Part shown: positions 29,801 to 38,081 of the stretch, piece by piece | Numbering within the stretch: position 1 is the stretch's first letter | How the letters are laid out: each line of letters begins with the position of its first letter | Assembly (NCBI GenBank): GCA_963682005.1 | Contig: OY820914.1 | Coordinates: forward strand, 2,790,001 to 2,854,000 | Reading direction: 5' to 3' | Source: CAIYUC01 sp963682005 | Lineage (GTDB): Bacteria; Bacteroidota; Bacteroidia; Bacteroidales; FEN-979 | Length of the DNA stretch: 64,000 nt | Made by a program: the position numbers and the translations under genes | Notes under the pieces: model-generated | Database searches by the model: none | What the model was told of the DNA's origin: nothing | The model's input: the letters and a program-made list of their open reading frames with translations, nothing else

Positions 29801-30011
29801 CGTTGATCTGCTCTTCAAGCGGCACCGAGACTGTTTTTTGTACGTCTTCAGCACTGGCTCCTGGGTAATAAGCGGTGACCTGGATCGTCGGGGGAACGAC
29901 GTTGGGATACTGGGAGATCGGCAGGGTAAAAAGGCTCAGGATCCCAACCAGTGCAATCAGGATTGCGATAACCGAGGAAAGGATCGGGCGGGTGATAAAT
30001 TGTTGTAACAT
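26874..30011 (-). CDS. RND (HAE1) multidrug efflux pump, AcrB/MexB-like
   Basis: The product has 1045 residues, the normal length for the hydrophobe/amphiphile efflux family. It starts MLQQFITRPILSSVIAI with the first transmembrane helix, then two large periplasmic loops, and 12 predicted helices in two halves. The proton-relay helix shows the GIVVDDAIVVLEAIQE motif near residue 405, with the paired aspartates of TM4. The second half has the matching GLVAKNAILIVEFAK, including the TM10 lysine. It exports drugs or lipophilic compounds using the proton gradient. Adaptor and channel genes flank it in the same operon. Confidence 0.97.
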   Translation of the reverse strand: MLQQFITRPILSSVIAILIALVGILSLFTLPISQYPNVVPPTIQVTAYYPGASAEDVQKTVSVPLEEQINGVDNMTYMTSQCANDGSCTITVYFSVGTDPDMATVNVQNRTQRAMNVLPQEVIQSGVIVMKKNPSILMLYSLVSSDTAYDTKFLSNYLNINIVNVLKRVKGVGDVTLFGGDDYAMRIWLNPEKMAGLGISVQDVQSAIKDQNVQAAAGQIGKNPAANGQEMSLVIRVQGRLLDENEFGQIIIKANSDGSIVRMSDIARIEMGLKTYDAYSRFNGKPAPAIAVYQAPGSNAVALKKELDGTMEELAKEFPLGITYEKGLDTVEFVTASVDEVIHTLIEAFVLVFIVVFIFLQDWRATLIPAITVPISLVGALAAFSLMGFSINMLTLFALVLAIGIVVDDAIVVLEAIQEKIDAEGLTPLDAAKHTMKEITPAIVTITMVLCAVFVPVSFLGGTTGVMYKQFALTLISSILISALLALTLSPPLCVMLLKPKRDKKGLLGKFFRAFDKGFEKTTNGYLKIADGFTHHLARPVIFLAIICVMAVFVMKYLPSGFLPAEDQGYFFINVSTPKAFALQKTDAVMREVEAILAKTDGVESYTTIPGYSILDNSVSTTNGMAFVKLKDWKVRGMKRNVGVLIREVQGKFNKIPGGVCMAFNAPAISGLGKTGGLEFQLEDKTGAGIDKLSQVATAFQSEAMKRKEFSSVFTPFRNDVPQLRLDVDKEKAKVLGVPVNTIYQTLQSLFGSFYVNDFNKFGKSYRVIIQADAVYRANKEDISKVYVKSNSEKMIPLGTLVEITPVQGPDIVKRFNLFTSADFTIAIPPGYSTGQAIEAVKEVSATALPYGFGYEYSGMTREELISGGQAPFIFTLCFVFVYFLLAAKYESWLLPIPVLLAIPFGVFGAFGLQWLSGLQNNIYAQIGLIMLIGLVAKNAILIVEFAKLKHEEGMDLFQAAREGAKLRFRPILMTSFAFILGVVPLVIASGAGAASRHALGTSVFGGMLVATICGVMIVPSLYVAFQKLENRMKGKKEGNSEVAK

Positions 30012-30023
30012 ATATCTTTAATT

Positions 30024-30076
30024 ACGATTTACGAATACGAATTACGATTGAATTTACGAATGACGAATGACGAATT
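30024..30076 (-). repeat. Imperfect heptamer array, ACGAATG/ACGAATT
   Basis: Seven or eight units of ACGAATG, ACGAATT, ACGATTT and ACGATTG run through most of the pump-adaptor spacer, with one unit a base short and one 5-bp interruption. Confidence 0.7.
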
Positions 30077-30078
30077 AA

Positions 30079-30110
30079 CTCACCAGTTCACCACTTCACC
30101 AGTTCACTAA
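30079..30110 (-). repeat. Octamer array, TTCACCAG family, 4 units
   Basis: CTCACCAG, TTCACCAC, TTCACCAG and TTCACTAA stand in 8-bp register and end 6 bp from the stop codon of the adaptor gene (30117). Related words occur at 46017. Confidence 0.8.
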
Positions 30111-30116
30111 ATATGA

Positions 30117-31280
30117 TTAAGGTCTTGCCGGCACCTTAATGGTATCCTGCACAATCACCGGCTGGATCTGCATTCCTTCCTTGAATTTCTGGAACCCTTC
30201 AAGCATGATCTTGTCACCAGGCTTGAGGCCATTATATACAATGAAATTCTGACCAATGCTCCTGCCGAGAATAATGGGTACGCGGGTCACTTTATTTTCG
30301 TTGTCGACGAGGAAAGCAAATACTTTACCCTGTACTTGTGTTGTAGCGCTCTGAGGGATGACGATCCCGTTTTCCTGGTCCATGAGAACGAGGTTGACTG
30401 TTGTAAAGTTCCCTGGTTTGATAAGTCCCTGGGGATTAGGGATGACTGCCCTCATGGCGATCGTTCCTGTCGTGGGATTCACCTGGCGGTCAATGAAATC
30501 AATTTTCCCGGGATGATCATAATCCTGTTTATCCGACAAGGTCAGATATATGGTCAGTGATTCGATCTTTCCCTGGAATTCAGGATGCGCTTCAACATAT
30601 CTCATGATCCTGAGATAGTCTGTTTCATTCATCTGGAAATTGATGTACATCGGATCGACTGCCGAAACCGTGGTAAGAAGTGTTGATTCACCTTTACCGA
30701 CCAGGTTACCGGGGTTAATGTTGCACGCACCGACGGCCCCTGTAATGGGAGATGGCATCGTTGTATAGGATAGGTTAAGCTTCGCCTGGTCAAGGTTGGC
30801 TTTCGCTTTGGCGACTGCAGCCCTGTCTTCCTGTTCTGTCGTCACAGCCTTGTCGTAATCATTCTGGCTGATGGCTTTCGTTGAAAGCAATGGCTTAAGC
30901 CTTGCCACATCGAGCTTGGCCTTTTCCCAGGCTGCCTGCTTGTTTTCCAGGTCTGCTTTTGCAGATGACACATCGTTAATGTATTCATCCGGCTCGATCG
31001 TAAAAAGAGTCTGACCCTTCTTGACAATTGAACCTTCCCGGAAATCCCATGTCCGGAGATAACCGGCAACACGGGCCCTGATCTCCACAGTCGGGATACC
31101 CACAGCCTGGCCAACCATCTGAATGTAGATCGGAACTTTGGTGCCCTTGATCTCCAATACATTAAAAGGAGGGATTGTTTTTACTTCTTCCTTTTTTGAT
31201 TTGCATCCGGGTATGACAAGGAACAATGATGGCACCATGACCATCAGGATAAAAATGGAACGTTTCAGATTCTTTCCCAT
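30117..31280 (-). CDS. RND efflux periplasmic adaptor (membrane fusion protein), AcrA/MexA-like lipoprotein
   Basis: I start at ATG 31280 (MGKNLKRSIFILMVMVP), which gives 387 residues with lipobox IPGC (Cys26). The order is: barrel-sandwich half (VEIRARVAGYLRTWDFREGSIVKKGQTLFTIE), helical hairpin (about 95-165), second lipoyl half (MPSPITGAVGACNINPGNLVGKG), beta-barrel and membrane-proximal domain (ending LKPGDKIMLEGFQKFKEG). It bridges pump and outer-membrane channel. It is first in the operon, and no regulator gene is adjacent. A candidate promoter lies 25 bp upstream. Confidence 0.95.
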   Translation of the reverse strand: MGKNLKRSIFILMVMVPSLFLVIPGCKSKKEEVKTIPPFNVLEIKGTKVPIYIQMVGQAVGIPTVEIRARVAGYLRTWDFREGSIVKKGQTLFTIEPDEYINDVSSAKADLENKQAAWEKAKLDVARLKPLLSTKAISQNDYDKAVTTEQEDRAAVAKAKANLDQAKLNLSYTTMPSPITGAVGACNINPGNLVGKGESTLLTTVSAVDPMYINFQMNETDYLRIMRYVEAHPEFQGKIESLTIYLTLSDKQDYDHPGKIDFIDRQVNPTTGTIAMRAVIPNPQGLIKPGNFTTVNLVLMDQENGIVIPQSATTQVQGKVFAFLVDNENKVTRVPIILGRSIGQNFIVYNGLKPGDKIMLEGFQKFKEGMQIQPVIVQDTIKVPARP

Positions 31281-31305
31281 AAAGATTATTTTTGACGGCA
31301 ATTTA

Positions 31306-31313
31306 CAAAACTA
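31306..31313 (-). promoter_or_regulatory. Promoter -7 box (TAGTTTTG) of the RND efflux operon
   Basis: On the minus strand TAGTTTTG matches TAnnTTTG, and a TTTTTG lies 17 bp upstream (31331-31335 region). Transcription would begin near 31302, giving about a 20-nt leader to ATG 31280. This supports that start over the upstream one at 31301. Confidence 0.5.
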
Positions 31314-31465
31314 TCGGAAATATTTTGGAACAAAAATGCAAGGAAGAAAAAAAGTTGTTTTGACCTGAAAAGGAACCTTCCCCTGACCGGGAATGTCATT
31401 TTTCCCCTGGCTAAGGAAACCTCAGGATAATACGTAAACAGGGAAACGAAAACCGAGGTGTATCG

Positions 31466-34135
31466 TCAGGTATCCTGCGGCTCGGGAATATTCAGTTTTT
31501 CTGCATCGCATGCTGATCGGAGTTTATCGAGAGACCAGGGAACATCGTACTGGAAAAGCACTCCATATGGTCGCTTCAGCATTGTGATGAGGAGCCGTGT
31601 ATCTTTATCATGTTCCGGCAGGATTCCCGATTCTATATCCTGCCAGTCAGGAGCAATCAATTTCAGGGTAATGAACAGGTCGGGCTCCAGAGAATTCAGT
31701 GAAATTGAGCTGAGATCGTCCGTCAGGATCTTGTTTTTTGTCCTGTTGAGATGCCGTTCTCCAAACTCCGAAAGCACCTGCATGTATTTCTCGAACAGGA
31801 TATACTCATTGAGCAGAAAAAGGATCCCCGGCGCATCGTATGCCCGCCAGAATAAGCAGGGATGAGGCTGGCAGACGAACCTGCCGAGCATAAAAGCGCC
31901 TGCAGTAAATCCCCTCAGTTTGTCCTTCCTGCAAATCCTGAGTACATCCCTGAAAAAAAGGATTTTCCGGTCTGTCGTAAGCAAGCTGTAGATCTTATGC
32001 TGATCAAGGTGAGACCCAAGCCCGCTTTTCAGGATCTCGGTGCAATAATAATCCCGGTGGGAATCGAACCACCCGTTCACAAATTCAACGGCTTTCTGCG
32101 GCCAGTCATCATAATCATTCCGGATCAGCTTAACAAGATCCGTAAGCGTCATGGCTTCCTCTGTTTTCAGTGTACTGAGTATATCCTGGTAGGCAGCGTA
32201 GGCTTTCGCCATGTTGATGAAAACCTTTTCTTCCTTAGACTCCATTTCCAGGGGTTTCCCTTCCAGGTACTTCTGGAATCGTGCCGGTTTAAAATTTGCC
32301 TTACCGAAATAGATGCAGTGATGCTTACTCGATACCGTGATCCAGTCTCCCTCATGAATGATCATCCCCGCGGTGTTGGAAATGGAGTTTTCATGCAGGC
32401 TCATCCCGTATTTTTCCAGGTTTATGAACGCAGGGATCCCATATCCAAGGCATGCTGTTACCACATGTATCGCAAGGGGATTCATGCTCATGATCGCATC
32501 CAGTTCGCCCATCAGGATGGTTTCGGATGGAACAAAGTTTTCCTTGCACAGGCAGACTTTTTCTCCCCTTCTTTTTGCCTCAAGGGCTTTGGACATCGAA
32601 AAATAAATCCTGGTTGAAACGGCTGACCTTGGAAGTACAGATACACCGTTGCCGAAGAATGTCAGTGATTTGAGTGAATGATCATCAATCCTTTCAGAGA
32701 AGATCTGCCGTAAATGGTAAGGACGGATAAGCTGGATGACTCTTTTTTTCGAGATGATCTTTTTCTGGTAAAGGTCAATGGCAGTGAGAAGGGTTGACCT
32801 GCCTGTAAGTTCCGACATGTTGAGCTGGAGGATGGCAAATTGGGAGATCCCTCCCGATGATTCAACAGCAAACTCGATGGTGGCGGGGGATTTCAGTTTC
32901 ACTTCCAGCTTTGAAAGCATCGGGGTAAAATGATAAATAGCCGGAAACTCCTCCAGGATCTCATCCCGGTTAAAATACTCGCGCTGGTTAGCATAAACTG
33001 TCCCGGTCATGATCTCTTCCCCGAAAATCTCCCTCACACTTTCTATCTGGATCCCGAGGCCGGTTCGCGGATGACGGCTATAAAGAACGCCGGGATATGA
33101 ATCCTGGTTCCTCACGGTCCATACCATTTTTTGAAGGATCAGGGCGGGAAATGTACCGTGACCTCTCTGGAAAGTATAGATGAGATCCTGGTTACTGGTG
33201 TAGAAGCTGTGTGAAACGCTCATGAACATCTTTGCCTGGTACTGCGCATCGTAAAGGATCCGTTCGTCGATGACTGCGATTTTCCGGGAAAGTTTCTCGA
33301 TCCGCTCCTCAATATCCTCCGTGGGAGGAGCATTTTCCACCTGCTTCTTCCTGAAATATTCCTGTCCCTGGCAAAGTATCTGGTAAATGGATTGAAGGTT
33401 GTTGAGATAAATTTTATCAACTACGGTGCGCCCGTATTTTAGTTCGAGCGACCGGAGACTCAGTTTCGTAACCCCGACATTCAGGTAGGTTGGCATCAGC
33501 CCGGGGATGTAATAGGGTGTAGCCGACCGCATGGCAAAAACCAACGCGTCATCAGGATCTCCCAATTTTTCACCGGTCATCTTTTCAAGGTTGGATATGG
33601 CTGCCTGGAGGCATGTTTCCCGGTCACGGGCAGTAAACTGGTATGTACGGGAACTTAATATGCAGAAATCAGGCACGGGATATCCTTCCTGGTAGAGATC
33701 GAGTAACATTTTCCCTTTCTGGCTGAGCAGGAGTTCATCATATGGAAGCAGAGTCGTACAGGGAACTACAGAATCATCATCTGTAAATATTACCGAACCG
33801 AATTTCAGCTGAAGAGCCTTCAGGTATTTCCGGAGAAACAATTCTTTCTTTTTCGTTGCAGCCGGATCGTCGTTTGAAGAAGCAATCAGCATATCAAGGT
33901 ATTTCATTACCTGCTTGTTGTCGTTCTGAGACAGGACCGAAACATCAATATTCGTCAACGGCATCGACCGGTACCCTGGTTCACCGGGTAGCTGGTATTC
34001 AAATGCGGGGTGTAAAAATCCGGGTGAATCTTCGAAAGAACCATCATCATAAGGATTTGACAATACTTTCCGGATCGAATAAAAATTCGGATAATAATTT
34101 CGTAAGCGGAATTTCGGTTTTTTTGACAGGGACAT
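31466..34135 (-). CDS. PPDK-like protein with pyruvate/ATP-binding and phosphohistidine domains but no PEP-binding barrel
   Basis: The 889-residue product resembles pyruvate phosphate dikinase in its first 640 residues. RSATPYYIPGLMPTYLNVG (about 205-225) corresponds to the PPDK RSG..SMPGMMDT.LNLG element. YPGVLYSRHPRTGLG (about 350-365) corresponds to the G.AFTRNPSTG element. AIHVVTACLGYGIPAF places a histidine (about 557) exactly where PPDK has its swivelling phosphohistidine. The C-terminal PEP-binding TIM barrel is missing and replaced by about 230 residues of unknown helical sequence. It may transfer phosphate to another acceptor or have a regulatory role. It begins 4 bp after nhaA ends, so the two are probably coupled. 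Confidence 0.75.
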   Translation of the reverse strand: MSLSKKPKFRLRNYYPNFYSIRKVLSNPYDDGSFEDSPGFLHPAFEYQLPGEPGYRSMPLTNIDVSVLSQNDNKQVMKYLDMLIASSNDDPAATKKKELFLRKYLKALQLKFGSVIFTDDDSVVPCTTLLPYDELLLSQKGKMLLDLYQEGYPVPDFCILSSRTYQFTARDRETCLQAAISNLEKMTGEKLGDPDDALVFAMRSATPYYIPGLMPTYLNVGVTKLSLRSLELKYGRTVVDKIYLNNLQSIYQILCQGQEYFRKKQVENAPPTEDIEERIEKLSRKIAVIDERILYDAQYQAKMFMSVSHSFYTSNQDLIYTFQRGHGTFPALILQKMVWTVRNQDSYPGVLYSRHPRTGLGIQIESVREIFGEEIMTGTVYANQREYFNRDEILEEFPAIYHFTPMLSKLEVKLKSPATIEFAVESSGGISQFAILQLNMSELTGRSTLLTAIDLYQKKIISKKRVIQLIRPYHLRQIFSERIDDHSLKSLTFFGNGVSVLPRSAVSTRIYFSMSKALEAKRRGEKVCLCKENFVPSETILMGELDAIMSMNPLAIHVVTACLGYGIPAFINLEKYGMSLHENSISNTAGMIIHEGDWITVSSKHHCIYFGKANFKPARFQKYLEGKPLEMESKEEKVFINMAKAYAAYQDILSTLKTEEAMTLTDLVKLIRNDYDDWPQKAVEFVNGWFDSHRDYYCTEILKSGLGSHLDQHKIYSLLTTDRKILFFRDVLRICRKDKLRGFTAGAFMLGRFVCQPHPCLFWRAYDAPGILFLLNEYILFEKYMQVLSEFGERHLNRTKNKILTDDLSSISLNSLEPDLFITLKLIAPDWQDIESGILPEHDKDTRLLITMLKRPYGVLFQYDVPWSLDKLRSACDAEKLNIPEPQDT

Positions 34136-34139
34136 CCTT

Positions 34140-35306
34140 TTATGATTTTGATTCGTGATTTATTTCGTGAGATGCGTGAGGAAGTGTCATCCGAAGCCAG
34201 AAATAGCCAAGGGCCCCGGATGTCAGGGATGCAAGCAGGATCGCGATCTTCGAAATGGTGATCAGTTCTTCCTGTTCAAAGGCAAGCAATGTAATGAAGA
34301 TCGACATGGTAAACCCGATCCCCCCCAGCAATCCAATCCCGATCAGGTGCTTCCAGTTCACTTTCCCGGGTAATATTGAAAGCCCGGAATAAACGGCAAT
34401 GAACGAAAAAAGTACGATCCCGACGGGTTTCCCGAAGATAAGCCCCGCCATGATCCCAAGGCTGTTTGCATGCAAAAGTCCCTCAAGCCAGTTGCTCCCG
34501 ATAACCACGCTTGTATTGGCCAGTGCGAATAGAGGAAGGACCAGGAACGCAACGGGCTTATGAAGAAAGTGCTGAAGGCTGTATGAGGGCGATTTCTTGT
34601 CTTCGCTGTTGAATGGAATGGCAAACGCAAGCAGAACGCCTGAAATGGTTGCATGAACACCGGAATGCAACATGAAATACCACATGATAATTCCCCCGGC
34701 GAGGTAGGGAAGGAGGGTTCTAAAATGCATTCTGTTCATGAGCAGGAGCAGAAGGAATATCGAAAGAGCAGCCGCCAGGTTCATCCAGATGATCTGCCCG
34801 GTATAGAATATGGCAATTACAATGATCGCACCGAGGTCATCGATCACGGCCAGGGCAGCCAGAAAGATCTTCAGCGACGGGGGTACGCGTTTCCCGAGCA
34901 GAGAAAGGATCCCCAGTGCAAATGCAATATCCGTAGCCATGGGAATTCCGGCTCCTGATTGGGTTGCTGAGCCGAAATTGAAGATCCAGTAGACCGCTGC
35001 AGGAACAATCATTCCGCCGATGGCAGCCATGACCGGGAACGATGCCGTTCTGAAATTTGACAGTTCCCCCCGGTAGATCTCCCGCTCAAGTTCAAGCCCG
35101 ATGAGAAGAAAGAAGATCGCCATCAACCCGTCATTGATCCAATGAACAACACTACTGCCGGCGATGGTGAAATGCCAGATCGCGATGTATTGATCCTGCG
35201 CGGGGGAATTGGCAAGGATCATCGAAACCACCGTACAGAGGATCAGGATGAAGCCTGATGCCTTCTCGTTATTATAGAATTCGATGAATATTTTCGTCAG
35301 TTTCAT
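34140..35306 (-). CDS. nhaA: Na+/H+ antiporter NhaA
   Basis: This 388-residue inner-membrane protein with about 11-12 helices has the family signature FFLLIGLELEREIYRGEL and MATDIAFALGILSLLGKRVP. It contains the aspartate pair of the ion site in LAALAVIDDLGAIIVIAIFYT (near residues 155-165). It exchanges sodium for protons and keeps internal pH and sodium low. It is the first gene of a two-gene unit with the PPDK-like gene 4 bp downstream, and it is divergent from the gene at 35428. Confidence 0.96.
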   Translation of the reverse strand: MKLTKIFIEFYNNEKASGFILILCTVVSMILANSPAQDQYIAIWHFTIAGSSVVHWINDGLMAIFFLLIGLELEREIYRGELSNFRTASFPVMAAIGGMIVPAAVYWIFNFGSATQSGAGIPMATDIAFALGILSLLGKRVPPSLKIFLAALAVIDDLGAIIVIAIFYTGQIIWMNLAAALSIFLLLLLMNRMHFRTLLPYLAGGIIMWYFMLHSGVHATISGVLLAFAIPFNSEDKKSPSYSLQHFLHKPVAFLVLPLFALANTSVVIGSNWLEGLLHANSLGIMAGLIFGKPVGIVLFSFIAVYSGLSILPGKVNWKHLIGIGLLGGIGFTMSIFITLLAFEQEELITISKIAILLASLTSGALGYFWLRMTLPHASHEINHESKS

Positions 35307-35415
35307 GGATTCTGCCAGGTATCAGGCGGAGGTGACATCTCACAAGTTCAGCCTGACGACTGTAAAGGTAGAAAGAAATTACAGAAGCGATAACTCCGGG
35401 CAGCGGCCAAATCAC

Positions 35416-35423
35416 TATTTTTG
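35416..35423 (+). promoter_or_regulatory. Promoter -7 box (TATTTTTG) directly before an ATG
   Basis: TATTTTTG matches TAnnTTTG and ends 4 bp before the ATG at 35428. If functional it implies an essentially leaderless transcript for that gene. Confidence 0.4.
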
Positions 35424-35427
35424 CTGC

Positions 35428-37845
35428 ATGATCCTGAACGCCTTCTCTTTCCCGCGAAGCTTAATTATCCTTATTTTCCTGCTTTTTCCGGCAGAAAAAC
35501 TCTGGTGCCAGGATACAGTATTTTATTCAACGTCAAACCAAATTTTCACGGTATCCTTTGAAAGGAGTTCGACCGGTTATTCAGTGAATGGCAATGAAAT
35601 CATCCATGAGCTGGCAAGTGATATGATAAAGCCATTATCGAAGACAAGGATAACCCTTGGTTTCAGGACTGACCTCAAAATGGTGTTCCAGCCGGCCGGG
35701 AACATCTCTCTGATAATTTCAGTCCGGGATCCGGTTCCCGGGGGAGATCTGAAATACCGGAAATTGGATATAAGGGATGCCCTTGTGCCTGACAAGGTTG
35801 GGTTCAGGATATGGACATGGAACAGATCCGATTCGGCTTCAACCCGCGAGACCAACCTGGCCGATGCTTCTTTCCGGGGAGACGGGCAGCAGGACTATGT
35901 TGTGGATGCCGGGAATTTCAACTTCGACAAAGATACCATTGTCCTCAAGAGGATATTTTTTTATTATGATGATGTGGCGTTGAATGTGTTCAGGGAGAGG
36001 GTCCAACTGGTAAATGACTATTATGCATCATCAATGATCGCGGACTCTCTGCTCAGGATGACTGCGGAAATGAATATGGAGAACACCGGGTTATTCCCGG
36101 TCAGGTTCCTTCAGATCGAAGAGTTGGGAAAAATGACAAAGATCATGCGGCAAAAAAATTTCCGTGAGCTTCTCGACCTTGATCACCAGGATCCCCTTAA
36201 GCTGGCCGGAAAGATTAATACGCTTTACAAATTTTACCTCAGTGCGAGAATGACCTTTGAAGAAAACCTTGCGGGAAGCGGTTTAGTTGTTTCTACGTTG
36301 ACAGGTGATTCAGTGATCGGGTATTTCCTGGCCTCCATGCACAGGTACATTCGCTGGTCACAGATGGTGAACGATCATCACAGCAGGATCTACAATGAAT
36401 ACCTCGATTCCTATTTTCTTAAAGGTACTTTTGAGGATGATAAAAAAGTCATAAAGGATCTGCTTCGGAAAATTTTCCCGGATGCAGATCCCGATTCTTC
36501 CTGCCTTGAAATTTCAACCCGTATCATGCACGCCTATGAGAATAAGGCAAGGTCGATGATATTGCAGCAAAGGCACGCCGAAGCGTTTGATCTGCTCAGG
36601 AATGAAGCCTTGTTTCGCACGGCGAATCCATACCTGGCCGGAATTAAGACAGACGCAGAGCTCCAAACGGAGGCTGCCAGGGGTGTTTTTGATTCGTATA
36701 TAAGCATTGCAGATGTTTGTTATCAGCACGGGAAATATGAAATGTCGCGTGACTACCTTCTGAAGGCTCATCGTTACCAGCAGAAGAATTCCGATCTCAT
36801 CCGGCACGATACCTTATTCCGTGAAATGTTCCTCAGGTTGTTCACCCGGATCATCTCCGGGTGCGATTCGCTTGCAACGAATGGACAATTCGAGGAAGCG
36901 ATCGATTGTTACCATGCAAGCGAAGAGAATGTTGAACCCTCCCTGAAGCAGGAGGTGCGGGAGATCATTGCACAAAAGACCGGCTTTGCTACAAATGGGC
37001 TCCTCCTTGATTCAGCCGGCCGCGAACGATACCTGGCAGTGCTGCTGAAGCAGATCCTGGATGGTGAATCGCTGATCTGGACCGAACAGTATGACAAGGC
37101 GCAGCTTTTCATCGATTCTGTGGAAACCTTTTCCCGGACGATGGGATTCGGTATGGATCCACGGGTCAATGAAAGCATCAGCAAATACAGGAAAACGATC
37201 GGGGAGAAGATCTGCTGGATGGTAAGAGAATCGTATGAGATCCTTCTGTTACGGACCGACCGCGATATCGAGCTTCATTTCTTCCTCAAGGCAAAGTTGC
37301 TGCTTGACTCGGCATTGCTGCAGGCAAGGATGAATCCGTCATGCGGCATCGACGTTGCTCATGCTTCCGATACCCTTGCAAAATATGCACCTTCGGCAGA
37401 GTTTGAAAAGAGTCTCATCCTGATCAGCAATGACCTGACTATGAATGAATTTGAAAAGGCAGTGCCCGCTTATATTGACCTTGGGAATTTCTACACCTTA
37501 AATAAGTTACAGCGTTTCGGCCTTGAGTACAAGTCGCTTTATGAATTTACTGCTGAAAAAGACCAGTTGCAGCTCACAGGCAGTGCCATGAATTATTATC
37601 TCGGAAAGGGGGCCCATCGTGAGGCGTTCAGGTATTTGCAACTCCTTAAAAAGCAGGGCGAACAGAAAAACCGCACGAAAGAAAGCCAGGTAAGGCTTGG
37701 AAAATCCTTTGCTGAGGAGGATTTTAAGAAAGATCCTTTGGCTGATCCCGGGAAATCTGCAAATAAATATTCGGATGGAGATCAGTGGTTTGGTAACTTT
37801 GCCAGCAGCTATGTCTCTGCCTGGAAAAAGTTGAAAAAGGAATAG
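35428..37845 (+). CDS. Secreted helical-repeat protein of unknown function
   Basis: I choose the ATG at 35428, which opens a signal peptide (FPRSLIILIFLLFPAEKLWCQ); the frame is open further upstream over the nhaA start. The mature protein (about 780 residues) begins with a beta-rich section (residues 25-190). It continues as an all-helical region with loosely TPR-like units such as YISIADVCYQHGKYEMSRDYLLKAHRYQQK. The C-terminus ends SSYVSAWKKLKKE. No catalytic motif is visible. The gene is monocistronic and followed immediately by the heptamer array. Function unknown; a periplasmic or surface scaffold role is possible. Confidence 0.75.
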   Translation: MILNAFSFPRSLIILIFLLFPAEKLWCQDTVFYSTSNQIFTVSFERSSTGYSVNGNEIIHELASDMIKPLSKTRITLGFRTDLKMVFQPAGNISLIISVRDPVPGGDLKYRKLDIRDALVPDKVGFRIWTWNRSDSASTRETNLADASFRGDGQQDYVVDAGNFNFDKDTIVLKRIFFYYDDVALNVFRERVQLVNDYYASSMIADSLLRMTAEMNMENTGLFPVRFLQIEELGKMTKIMRQKNFRELLDLDHQDPLKLAGKINTLYKFYLSARMTFEENLAGSGLVVSTLTGDSVIGYFLASMHRYIRWSQMVNDHHSRIYNEYLDSYFLKGTFEDDKKVIKDLLRKIFPDADPDSSCLEISTRIMHAYENKARSMILQQRHAEAFDLLRNEALFRTANPYLAGIKTDAELQTEAARGVFDSYISIADVCYQHGKYEMSRDYLLKAHRYQQKNSDLIRHDTLFREMFLRLFTRIISGCDSLATNGQFEEAIDCYHASEENVEPSLKQEVREIIAQKTGFATNGLLLDSAGRERYLAVLLKQILDGESLIWTEQYDKAQLFIDSVETFSRTMGFGMDPRVNESISKYRKTIGEKICWMVRESYEILLLRTDRDIELHFFLKAKLLLDSALLQARMNPSCGIDVAHASDTLAKYAPSAEFEKSLILISNDLTMNEFEKAVPAYIDLGNFYTLNKLQRFGLEYKSLYEFTAEKDQLQLTGSAMNYYLGKGAHREAFRYLQLLKKQGEQKNRTKESQVRLGKSFAEEDFKKDPLADPGKSANKYSDGDQWFGNFASSYVSAWKKLKKE

Positions 37846-37948
37846 GGATGCTGGATGCTGGATGCTGGATGCTGGATGCTGGATGCTGGATGCTGGATGC
37901 TGGATGCTGGATGCTGGATGCTGGATGCTGGATGCTGGATGCTGGATG
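37846..37948 (+). repeat. Perfect heptamer array, GGATGCT, 14.7 copies
   Basis: Fourteen exact copies and a partial fifteenth begin at the base after the stop codon TAG (37843-37845). In frame the array would read as a 7-residue peptide repeat, but nothing else supports translation. Three inverted units lie at 38019-38039. Confidence 0.98.
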
Positions 37949-38018
37949 AGAAACTGAGCAATTTACTAAGAATTCAAGGAATTAAAACAATATTTGCAAT
38001 TCTAATCCCAAACCCACA

Positions 38019-38039
38019 CATCCAGCATCCAGCATCCAG
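38019..38039 (-). repeat. Inverted heptamer units, CATCCAG, 3 copies
   Basis: Three exact 7-bp units are the reverse complement of the GGATGCT array 70 bp upstream, so the transcript or single strand could fold across the spacer. They lie 43 bp before the pepE start codon. Confidence 0.9.
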
Positions 38040-38081
38040 TATCATATTATTTAAAACAAATCGTTATCAAACAATAAACCA

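Noticed and set aside
31862..32617. 251-codon plus-strand frame
   Set aside because: Entirely opposite the conserved PPDK-like coding sequence; composition is that of an antisense shadow.
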